Source: Chelydra serpentina
Lineage: Eukaryota > Chordata > Testudines > Chelydridae
Reading direction: 5' to 3'
DNA: 64,000 bases
NCBI GenBank assembly: GCA_037349315.1
Contig: JBAIAC010000057.1
Coordinates: 11,935,501 to 11,999,500 of the forward strand
The notes below the pieces were generated by a model. That model ran no database searches and was not told the DNA's origin. It saw nothing but the letters and a program-made list of their open reading frames with translations. Made by a program: the position numbers and the translations under genes. This document shows positions 37,701-49,700 of this stretch, piece by piece; within the stretch, counting starts at the first letter, position 1; each line of letters begins with the position of its first letter.

Positions 37701-40700
37701 GGTTCTCTGCTCACCCGAGCTGTGTCTTCTGCTTTGTTTTCAGCAGTGCAGTGATCTGCGGCCGGAGCCTTCCCCAGCTGCAAGAAAAGACTGCGGGGAA
37801 AGGCTCTGGCAGGGGGAGGCAGCGGGGAAAGTCTCCGCCACTTCCCCACCGCTGAAGCCTTCCTTCTGCCGCCCCTCTGCCAGAGCCTTTCACCGACACT
37901 AGCTGCACGGCGCGGTGTGGATGCAGCTTTTAGTGTCTCTGGTGTCAGCGATTGGCTTAAACCCTCAAGGCCAAGGTTTAAAATTCCTTCTAACATTTCA
38001 AAGGGGTAGCCGTGTTAGCTTACGCTCCAATACGTCTGTTAGTCTGTAAGGGGTCACAGGAGTGGTTTGAGCATTGGCCTGCTAAACCCAGGGTTGTGAG
38101 TTCAATCCTTGAGGGGGCCATTTGGGGATTGGTCCTGCTTTGAGCAGGGGGTTGGACTAGATGACCTACTAAGGTCCCTTCCAACCCTGATATTCTATGA
38201 TTCTATGACTCTTTGTCGCTTCTTCTAAAAGTTGGAGCACTTTAGGTGCTGGGCTCTTTTGAAAGTCTGCCCCCACCTCTGGGCGCTGAGCCCGTGAAAA
38301 TCAGCCCATACGCATCCCAGTGGGAGCTGCGGGACGCTGAGCACTCGTGCAAATCTGGCTCTGCTAAATGAGAGAGGGGCCTTTTGGAAAGGCTGCCTCC
38401 ATTGTGGGTGCCAAGCATATGAAAACCTGCTGCTGAGCTCTTGTGAAAATCTGGCCTGGAGGGCCCAATTTATCTCTGAACCCAGTGCAGTTTCACCCGA
38501 GATAAATGGGACCCCCTTATGTTTTTTGTTTTGGCCTTGGCTTTATCCTTTATATTGTAACGGCAACTCAAAGGTATGTTACATTGTAACTATTGCAAGG
38601 GGGGTAATTGCTTCATGGGCAGAGGGAGTGGTGATCCTATTACATGGTCATTACTGCTGGGGGGGGGAGGAGATGGATGTGTTACATTGTAACTACTGCG
38701 GGGGAAGGCTTTTTAGGGTGTACTAGTGCTCTGATGGTGTAACCAAAAAGCTGGTTCTAGTGTAATTTCAACCCTCACAATTTCATCGGGAGCCCAGTCA
38801 ATCCTTCAGCTAGACGCTGTATCACAAGCGTTCCTTGTGCGCCTCTCCTTCCTTGGAGGAAGTTTCTTGTTGGCAGAGCTCACTGGCGGGGGAAGCTGCA
38901 GCTGGCGTTATTGTCCTGCTGCAGCTGCGGTTGCAGGGGATCATTGCAGACTGGTTCAGAGGCTAAAGTGGCCCAAAATCCAGTGACATCAGTCAACAAC
39001 TCCCCTCCCCCCCAATGGCATGTCAGGCTCAGCCCCAGGCTTGTTAGAATCAGAGGGGAGCCCAGACTGCAACTGCGGGGAGGGATAGCTCAGTGGGTTG
39101 AGCATTGGCCTGCTAAACCCAGGGTTGTGAGTTCAATCCTTGAGGGGGCCATTTAGGGATCTGGGGCAAAAATTGGGGATTGGTCCTGCTTTGAGCAGGG
39201 GGTTGGACTAGATGACCTAAGGTCCTTTCCAACCCTGGTATTCTATGATTTAAACACTGATCTGGAGTTTGAACCATCTAAGGTTTGGGGAGCTTCTGAT
39301 CTGAAGTTTTGCCAGGTACAAGGTCTAGATCTAGCTCTAGGACTGGATTCCAACTCTCCCCCTTCGGCCCCCCCACCAAATGTTTGGTGCAGACTGGAGC
39401 GGGTCAAAAAAAGTTGTGGGCTTTTTAAAACAAAAAAATGTTAGCAAAAAGCTGTATCTTTTTTTGTTTTAAAGTTCTGGTTTTTCAGCAAAACTCAAAA
39501 TGTTGAATTGTCGGGTCCCCCTCCCCCCCTTCACCAGTGACTGTATGGAATCAATGGCCCCTCAGGCCCTGATCTTGCAAAGACTTGTACACCTCCTTAA
39601 CTTTACCACCGGGAGTACTCTCCTAGAAACCAACTGCGCTGCTCTCGGCAGGAAAGTTCAGCATGCCTGTAAATGGGGGCTGATCAGGGCTTAAGTTCTG
39701 TATTGTAACTTTCCCAAACTTCCTCAACGTGGGGAAAGTGAGAGCGGCAAAAGAAGAATGAAAACGGGGTAAGGGTGGGAACCCTCCAACGCTTACCTCA
39801 CTCAGTGGCGACAGCGGGAGGGGAGAGGAAAAATCACATTTTTGATTTATTTATGTTTTTCCAAAAAATATTTCTTAAAAAACTTGGCAAAGCTGCGCTC
39901 ATGCTCCATTCCGAACCCTGCAAACCAGAAACAATCGAATCACTTTCCCCCCAACGTTGATACCATTTTTCAACCAGCTGTATTCAACCTCTCCTCTTGT
40001 TAGCATCCCAGGTCTCTGAAGGTCCCCCCAACCCCCAATGTTTATTCTGTATCAAGCTAGAGGGGCCAGAGCAGTAGAGTCTGCAGGCTGGCTTGCCCCA
40101 GCTTTTGGTGCCTTGGGTATGTAACGTGTGCCCCAGAATGAGTGGGATGGGAAATAACTCCTCTTCCAGTCGAACGACAGGGTACCAGTGAGTGTGGCTT
40201 AGCACAACACCAGCGGTGCATGCCCTGAGTCATTCAGAAGGCCTCTCTGCCCATTGCATTCCTGTTCTGCTGGCCACGCTTTCCCAATGATAAATATCAC
40301 TACAGGCAATCCAAGGCCTTGAGAATGATGGGCAGGAACTTATCAGACAAGTTGTTCTGCTTCCTTCCAGCCTCCCCGGGCAGTCGGAAGCGAGGAGGGG
40401 GCAGCTTTCTCCGGGGAAGGGGCTAATGGCAATAATCCCCTGCAGGGGTGTGGGCTGGGCCCCTGACACAAGCTGTCCTGGAGCCTGGCCGGGTGCAGGG
40501 GAAGGGAGTCACCCACAGGAGCCAGGATGGGAGAGTGTCCTGGGAAGGGAGGCATGTTCTGTGGGGAATGAGCTGCACTGGGAGGATACTTGCGATGCCT
40601 CCATGTTGCTCAGAGATTGCCGCAGTCCGGGGCGGTGGCTCGTGCTGTCCTGTGCTGACTGTCTTCTGTGCATCGCCGGACACCTGGCAAATGCGGGCAC

Positions 40701-43700
40701 CTCGTACAGAAAATAGGCCTCTGATTGTAATGGGGGGTGGCTGAGCCTAGCTCCTGGGGGTCTCAGGGTGTCCCCTGCAACAGCCAGTTCAGTAGGTCTA
40801 ACCCCACTGCCTTGACTGATGTTCTACCCCTCTGTGCTGTGGGGGAGGATGGGAGGTCGTTAACACACCGTGGGCCCCAGGGCAGGCAGGGCATTGTGGC
40901 CTGGAAGCAGCACTGTTTCCCAGCCTGGGTAAGCAGAAGAAAGCCCCATGGCACGGGGTACTTCACAGTCCTACTCTGTTCATTGGTAACCGCTGGTCAA
41001 GGAGACATCAGTGCATGTTTCCCATGCCCATGGCAGAGAGCTTCTCCTCCACCTGCTCTGGGGCCCAGTGAAGGAGCTCTGTGAGCTGCAATCCATGGAG
41101 CGCTGGGGAGTCGAGAAGAGGGGGGATGAGTGGGACACCAGCCTGTCTCTTAGCCTTGTGTCTTCCTTCCGCTTGGACTGCGGGGAGCAAAACGCAGCTC
41201 AGGATTTGCAGGTGTCTGTGTCAGAGGAGCAGTGTTAGCTAACAACGGCACTGGTCCAAACCCTGAGAAATGTGCCCAGGGCATAATCCTGCCCAGGCTG
41301 TGTGAGTTCCGGGGCCCTTTTCCATTTCTAACTCCAGGGATTCCTTGGTTTTTATGATCTCTATTTCCATAGAGGCTGGGAGCCCTAGTCATGGGCCAGT
41401 ATCCCATTGCGCTAGGCGCTGTACAAACACAGAACGAAAAGGCCGCCCCAAAGAGCTTGCAAGTATCAGACAAGAGCTAACAGATGGAGACAGACCGACG
41501 GGGTGTGCGTGTGACAATATTGGTCAGCACAAGAACTCGACACTCCCACAGCCTCCCGGCGGTCTGCCACGGTGGGAGGGGAGGAGCGGAAACTACTGTG
41601 GGTTTCACCAGCCATTCAGGCAATTCAGCGCCCGCTCCTTTAGGAGCCTCAGTTTTTGGGAACTCAACTTGTCGCACGCAAGGCCTGATTTGCAGGTGGG
41701 CTAAGCCGGAGTCCATGGAGGGCGACACGCTTGAGCATCTGTGAAAATCAGTCCTGGGGTGGCGCCACCCTGACGTGAAGGCCACCAAAATAGGCATTGA
41801 GGTCAAGATTAAAGGACGGGGCCCTGACGTTAGGCTCAGGTGTTCCGATGGAAGCACCCAAATCAGTGGGCTGAATTTCAGAAGTGCAGAGCGGCCAGGA
41901 GACTCCCCTGGGTTACATTTTGCACTTAGGCACCTGAGTCACTTAAGTGCTTCGGAAAATGTCACCTTTTAATGGACGCTGCTGAGTGCTCAGACCTGGA
42001 TCCTCAAAGGGACTTAGGCTCCTTACCGTCCGTAATGGAGTTTAGGAGCCCACGTGCCTTTGGGGATCTGGGCCTCTGTGCTTTCAGGGATTTCGGTGCA
42101 TGGCTGGATCCGAGGCTGAGCACCATTGTCCGATTACCTTGGTTTGTTTGCGAACTGGCTAAGCAAATGGCCAGTCACAAGTGCCTGGTTTTCTGGGCAC
42201 CCAACCTGGGATGCTGTGATGAGGCCTGGTTTTCACAGGGCTGGCGCTCAGCACTCGCTGAGTACGTCTACACGGCGAAGGAAAACCTTTGGCACCGGGT
42301 CTCAGAGCCTGGGTCAGGTGGCTCAGGCTTGCAGGGCTTGAGCTACTGGGCTGAAAATGGCAGTGTCGGGCCGGAGCCTGGACTCAGACCCCCGTCGCCC
42401 TCCCCAGGTTTCAGAGCCCAGGCGGGAAGGCCAACACTGCCGTGTTTAGCCCCGCAGCCCCTGGGACAGGTGACCCTTTGCGGGGCCGGCATACCCGCTG
42501 AAACGCCAAGCCCTCCGAATCACTCGCTGCTCATGAACCTTTAGGTTGTAGCCCTGATTTTCAGCAGAGACTCCATTCCGGGTCTGATTCTGCATCGTTG
42601 CACAGATAATTGTGGGCACGTTTTAGACCCCTCAGCGCTAGGTGAGCAATCAGCCAGCTAGACACGGAAAGGCCGTCAGATGGGCCCGCTGCGAAACACA
42701 GGCTGCCTCCGAACATCAGGCTCATGGTTTTTAAATCAGAGCCCGTGTCTGGAAATAACAGTGTGGCTGAGCATTACATGTGTTCGCTTTCCCCCTTTGT
42801 AACCCTCCTATAGGAAACCCGTCAACATGACCAAAGCTACTATTAACTACCGCCACGAGAAGACCCACATGATGAGCGCCATCGACCGGAGCTTCACAGA
42901 CCAGAGCACCCTGCAGGAGGACGAGAGGCTGGGCCTGTCCTTCATGGACGCGCAAAACTGCAGCAACAGGGGTAAGGACTAGGCAAGAAGGTGCCCAGAT
43001 ACTACGGTGATGGGCATGGCATAATATCCTGTATAGAGTGGAAGGGTAGGTTCGGACCCTGCCCGTCCTGCCCTCCCTGCTCAGAGGCGTCATTGGTCTG
43101 CAGCGAGTTGCATGCTAAAGTGCTCCAGGTTTCTGTTTAAACAATAACACGGTGCTAAAAATGGTTCACAAATCTGAGCGGCATGAGCGTGATCTTGGTA
43201 GGGCACCAGCCGCCAGAATAACGCCATTGCTCCATCCATGAATCTCCCATTGACTGTGAATCACGACCCCACTCTCATCTGCCTATGCAGGGCTCCATTG
43301 AACGCAGCTTATCGTCGTCGTTATAGTAGCCCCGAGAGGCCACAATTGAGATCCAGGCCCCATTGTGCTAGGCGCTGGATGTGCACTATGAGAGACAACC
43401 CCCGCTTTGCGGCGCTTACAATCTAAATAGGCCAAATGCAGAGTGGGAGGGAAAACAGAGCTGGGAAGTGTCCAAGGTCCCACAGCAGATCAATGGCAGA
43501 GCCAGGAAGAGAATCCAGGTCTTCTGAGTCCTGGACCAGTGCCCTAGTCCCCGGACAGTGCTGCCACTCAGCTTCTTTCATGTTGCCAGATGGGGAGTCA
43601 GATTTCCCAAAACCATCAGTTCAAGGAGTCAGCATGGGCTACAATCGCTGTCATGCCATCTTCATCCACCGGGACTGCACAGATGGTACAGTCTGCCGGG

Positions 43701-46700
43701 GGTCTGGTGCCCGGCACCAGTGACCGCCCATGCGAATAGATCAGCCCCACTGCAGGATCCACCTGGACTGTGGACTCATTTTTTATCCTGGCACTGGAAA
43801 GCGCGTGTCTGCCTGTGGATACCGGCACCCCTTTCAGTCTGTGCAAACAATACTGCAGGTCCTTGCACACTGAAAGGGTTGCTGGCCCTCTATATATCCC
43901 CAGGGGCAGCAACCTCATCAAAGCAACCTCACGCGTGTGTGTAGAGCCATGTCTATAATAAGCCAAACTCCTTCAAGATGTAACTCCACTGGAGAAAGTG
44001 GGGTCTGAGCTGCAAAATTCAGATGTGGCTCTCAGCCCCCCGCTCCAAGTTGTGATCGATGGTTTCGGTTGGCCCCAATGTGAAGACTGGGAGCCATTCA
44101 CAAAACAGAATCTGGATGCAGATTGGAATTCTGAGAACCCCTGGCCGAAGCCTGGGTGGATTTGGATCCAGGCTTTTAACTTATGCTGAACTTGGAGTAT
44201 AACACGGACAGCTTTCTGTTGTTCTGAATTGACATGGGTATTGCAGGGTGAAAAGTACACTGTGCTCATGTTAGAGGGAGACTGATAATTTCACACCCGC
44301 TGGCGTATGCATTTCTAGGCTGATTTAGTTGTAAAATAATTTGTTCTATGCCCTAGTTTCAACCATATGCTAATAACATCTGTTACTATAACTTCACGAT
44401 GCTGCTTGCTCCCATCTTCGCTGTGCAAAAGACAGGATTAATATGGTTCCCAGCATTGTCTCACAAATAATAGAAGCCCAGAGGGCAACCTTTTCCTCCT
44501 TTGATGTATCTGGATAGGTGTATTATTTTTGAGCTACTGCCCTATTGTGGCGTCTTGAAATGCTCTTAACGAGACTGGTTCATATGAGCATTTTCTCCTC
44601 CAAGCATCTGAGCGCCTGCATCCCAGACTCACCGTGCAGAAGCCAATGAGGCTGCAGCTGTTTCTGCCAGGAGTGGATTTAGGTTCATTTCTGGGCGGCC
44701 GTGCATGAGAAAGGCTTCGGTAATGTTAGACACGGGGCCCGATTCTGCTCCTGCTTACACTGGCATAGCTCCGTGCCCTCGGTGGCGTTGCTCTAAGGTT
44801 ACCCTGGCCAATGGGAGAGCAGAATCTGGACTGTAGCGTCGGAGACCGCAAAGTGATGCTCGTTGCAGCGTTTGAAGGGAATGCTGATGGAGAGAGTTGA
44901 GCTGTTCCTGATATCCGGGAGTGGGACTTCACCTACGCCTCCTTAGGGGAGCGCTGGGAAGCAAAGCAGGCTGTGTCCCTGCTGATGAGGACGCCTGCCT
45001 ATCCCTCCGCTCGACAGAGAGCGGGTATGGGGCAGACAGACGCCAGCTGAGCAGGAGCCCGACTTTTCCCCCTAACTGAAGAGACTAGCCCCATCCCAAA
45101 TCTCTAAACACCAGTGTCGAAAACACACACGACGCCCGGCTGAGCTGCCTACGGGTGACAAGCGCCGGCACCGCCCGATGTTCTCAGTCAACCTTCCCCA
45201 ACTAAAACAGACCCCAGAGTCCCAGCTCAGGCACCAGGCTTGGCATGCCTCCTCCACCTTTTCCTTCCTGGAAAATAAAAGGAGGGAGTGTTCTCTAGTG
45301 GTTAGATGCTGGGCTGGGAGTCAGGACTCCTGGGTTCAGGTCCCAGCTCTGTCCCTGGCCTCCTGTGTGACCTTCCCCCCCCGTGCCTCAGTTTACCCAT
45401 TTGTCAATTGAGTAAATAATAGTTCCCGCTGTCACGGGGTGATCTGAGAGCACAGCTAGTTAATGGCTGTAAGGGTCCTTGGCTGAAGGAGCTATTGTGC
45501 ATAATTGCAAATTATTATCATCATTAATTTTAATTCTGTTCCATGTCCTACAAATCATCATAAACTCCTGTTCATATCACCCATGTTTCATCCCTCCCCT
45601 CCCCCGCATCACCATATTCCATTCACAGTCACTCTCCTGTCAGTGTAATCACATGTTTGAGGTCCATTCAATAGGTGTCATTTCACTTCACAAAGGCTGA
45701 GACGATCATTTACCCAGGGATAAGACATTTACCAAAAGCATCTGATTTTCTTTGCACGCTGCCTGCACTATTTCATATATGGGGTTTGCTGCATCCTGTT
45801 AACATATTAGCCCTCTGTTAGCTTTTCATAACCCCCGAGATGCATGCACTAGAAATCGCAAAATATGGATGGGGGATTTGGCATTTTCTAGCAGGCGCAA
45901 GGAACCCCTGGAGCTTTCTGAATGAACCAGAAAGGATTGTTTAGAAGCGTTAGGGTGACCACAGCCAGAACTCAATCTTAGAGAGAAGATACTTGTTTGC
46001 AATAGGCAAACGATGCTGCCATCCAGAGAAATGCTCGTGCTCTTAGCAAGGTCAGAGCTGAGAACATTGGGTGGGAGCGTTTGGGGAATCCTGAGAATTA
46101 ATCAACAAGCAAGGCAGTGATGGTTCGTCGTGAAAAAATACAGACTAGCGCTGAATTTGGCCCAGCTACCACATGGGCTAAATTCTACTCCCAGTTACAT
46201 TGGCGTCAGTATTGAGTAGTTTAACCAAGTAATGGCAGTGAAGTCCGTTGACATCAAGACTAGAAATAAGACACGCCTTTTCAGCTGTGAGGATAATTAA
46301 CCATGGGAAGAACGTACATCAAGGGGCGGTGGATTCTCCATCCCTTTCAGTCTTTGAGACAAGACCAGATATCTTTCTGAGACGTCGGAAAGGTGCGGGC
46401 TTCAGGGAGAAGTGACGGGGGGCTGCTTTTTTGCCTGTATTCTGCAGGAGGTTTGACTAGAAGATGATGATGATTTTTTCTGGCCGTAAAATCTCAGGAT
46501 CACTCCAGAACGGACTGAGAGCACGGTTTGACCTCATCAAAGCAGTTGTTTATTAACATGCTTATTTCCCACCCACCCCCACCCTTAACTAAGCCACACT
46601 GACGTATTACAGTGCTAGTTTTAACACCGTACCGTGCTCTGCACTGGCCATTGGCGCGTGTGCTGTGCCCCTCCAAAGGGCAGTGACAGCTGCTCCTCCA

Positions 46701-49700
46701 GGGGGCGCTTCCACAGAACTCCCAACGGAGAGTCCGACGTGGCAAGAGCGCCCCCTGCAGCAGGCTGAGCGTCCCTGGGCAATCTCCTATCTAAGTCCCA
46801 GCTCAGCCCGACTCTGCTTAGCGTGAGCAAATCAACCAGGAGCAGCCGGCCCGGTAGGCCGTCTTCTGAACTCCCCCTGTGCCTGTCCCCCAGGTGACCA
46901 GCGCAGCAGCGTGGTCAACGAGTCCAGCAGCTTGCTCGGAGGCTCCCCCCGGCGCCAGTGCGGGCGCAAAGGCTCCCCGTACCACACCGGGCAGCTCCAC
47001 CCTGCCGTCCGAGTAGCCGACCTCCTCCAGCACATCAACCAGATGAAGACCGCGGAAGGCTACGGCTTCAAACAGGAGTATGAGGTGAGAGCTGGGGAGC
47101 TGTCGGGGAATCCTGCCTGCTGCTCCCTGCTTTTATCCCCTTCACTTGTACCCGCCAACCCCCGACATAGCCGAGGGGCAAAGGCAAACAGCTGGATTCC
47201 CAGGTCACCTTGGGGGCAGATCGCTGGGACTCTGGCCTGGGGGTATTTCTGCAAGCGTGAGATGCTGCAGACACGGAACAGCAGAGATGCTGCAGACACG
47301 GAACAGCATCATCTGAATAATGGGCATGTGAGGTCAGAGGTCTCATGAAGCACCAGGGCCCTGATCCTCAAAGATATTTAGGGGCCTCACTCCCCTGGGA
47401 GGTAGGTGCCTAAATACCCTTGAGGATCCGGGTCCAAATTAGACACAAGCAGGCAGGGCACCCCGGCCTTGCCATGGCGTGGCGTGTAAACCCCAGCAGC
47501 TCCTGGGATGTCATACCCTGAAACAAACTAGGCCAAGACCAGGCCATGTCAGCAACTTACTAGACCAGGGGTCTCAAACTCAAATTGCCACGAGGGCCGC
47601 ATGAGGACTAGTGCATTGGCCCGAGGGCCACATCACTGACTCCGCCCCTCACTGCCCCCGGCCCTGCCCCCACTCCACCCCTTCCATTAGGCCCCACCCC
47701 TTTTCCGCCTCCTCCCCTGTGCACACTTCTTCCCGCTCCTCCCCCCTCCCTCCCAGAAACCGCGAAGCTCTTCCCATGCGGCCCGCGGAGCTCTTCCCTG
47801 CAGCCCACCAGGCTCCCCGCGCGCCCCCCCCCATTTTAATTTTTTTTTAACCCCCAGGCAGTTCCCGCCGCCAGAACAGCGGGCCGCGTGTTTGAGACCC
47901 CTGTGCTAGACGGTCCAGGAAACTTTCAGCATGCTGGGCCCTCCCCTCCCAGATCTGCCCCTGTAGACGGCTGTCCCTTTGCAAACCCAGCTGCACCGCT
48001 CTTTCCTTGGCTTCAGGACAATGTCAGGTCCACCCCTTGCTATCATGCGGAGGGCTTCTCTCTCCTCTCCTCCCGCCCTGTGCTAGACACCCACTGTGTT
48101 CCATTGTGCAGCGGCAGCCCTGCCTGATCAGCGTAGCTGGTCTCCTCTTGTTTTAATGCAGGGAGCGTATGCCCCCAGAGTCATTAATGCCTCCATCCCT
48201 GTCCCTACCCTATTAGGCTGAAGCAGGTATAATGGTGAGATCTGCTTTCTGACACTTGCTACAGCGCGCACAGCAGGGCTGATTTCCCGATTCCGCGGTG
48301 TCCCACAGGCCTGGCTATTGAAATCCCCCAGTGAAATTACTATTTAATGTTCACTTGTTTCAAGTGCGGGAACCTTTTCGCCCCCTTCTTTTATGTATTG
48401 GACAAACCCTGGTTAGTTATAATCATTAGGGCTGCTTGAAAGGCTGCTGAATGGGCTCAGAACTAGTCATTTGAAAAGCACTTCGATATTATGGGTGGGG
48501 AGAAAACATGTAATTTCCTTCCACTTTCTGCCTCTTATTCCGATCCATGAATGTTGCTGTTATTACACACCAGGCTGTTCTGTGGGGAGAGAAAAAGGGT
48601 GAGGAAGGACCTGGAGAAATAAGCAATTTGTAATGATCTGAAACGGAGGGATTTCTGAATGGAACTGAAATGTGTATCTGGCAAACACAAGCTCCCAGAA
48701 ATGTTCTCTGATGAAAGAAGCCGATTGAAAGTCAGGACTCTTGGATTCTGCCACCGCTGCACTGCCTACCCTTGAACCAGTCACGTCACCACCCAGTGCC
48801 TCAGTTTCCCCTTCTAAGGACAAATAATACAGGCTGAGCTCACAAAGTAGTGGTGGGGCAGTGAGGGTTAATGATCTGATGGTTGTGCTGATGTTTCTGC
48901 AGGAGAGACGCTGCCCAGAGAGCAAAGTGGTGTTATTAATATTTGGTTTACAGACAGAAATCTGATTCGTTGCATTGACTATTCACACTGGGGTAGTGTT
49001 TGGAGGCCCCAGCCAGGCTCTGGACCCCATTGTTCTCGGTGCTTCACAAACACACAAAAAGATGCACTCCCAAATTGCTTACAGACTAACAACTTCCCTG
49101 GCCTAAGGAAACCAGACTGTGGTGTGTTGTGTGGCTGGACAATGTGCCGTGTGCCAGGGAAGTCCCTAAAGACCCCAGCATGCTTTCCCCAAGGCACTTC
49201 TTGCAATGTGCCATTTCCTCATTGCTATCTGTCACTCGATAAGGCTAATCAAAGTCAGGCTACAGGGCATTCGTTAGTTGCATCTGATGGTCAGGAAGGA
49301 ATTCCATCATATATAACGCTGACCAGCTGGCTAGGCCCAGACACCTTCAAGTCAGTCTGAAGGGACCTGCTTTGAGAGTTGCTCTGATGGGACAAACTTG
49401 TTGTGTTGCGGTGTTTGTGCTGGGTAGTGGCAGACCAACGGCATCACTGTGGATTGGATCCTTAGTTCTTGGATAATGCATCGCGTGTGCAAATTGTTGC
49501 ACAAACATGAACTGGTTAAACTTGACAAGACCCCGGACATAAGGCCTCGCCTGGCAAACTGCACGGTTCTGGTCCTTTGTGGTCAGGAAAGTCTAATTTA
49601 AAGTGGAACGGGTGCAGAGAAGAGCAGCCAGGAGGATCGGGGAGTGGAGGGCCTGTCTTTTGAGCGGAGACGGGAAGAGCTCGGCGTGTTTAGTTTAGCA

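Larger units (their letters stand above)
37316..42813 (+). other. PTPRU intron between exons G and H
   Basis: This 5.5-kb intron contains a 'gtctacat' class repeat (about 37550-37925), two turtle SINEs (38059-38208 and 39081-39251), a TTACATTGTAAC repeat cluster (38550-38720) and an amniote-type repeat (41325-41480). No other exon was recognised. Confidence 0.8.
42972..46893 (+). other. PTPRU intron between exons H and I
   Basis: This 3.9-kb intron contains a composite amniote/MIR repeat (43305-43560), a sense MIR with tRNA-like head (45285-45425) and a CR1-like 3' scrap (46320-46500). The rest is unremarkable. Confidence 0.8.

Noticed and set aside
39081..39140. tRNA gene suggested by A- and B-box words
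   Set aside because: The same head occurs in three other copies with an unrelated body and CR1 tail, and the cloverleaf is not maintained. It is a SINE head.
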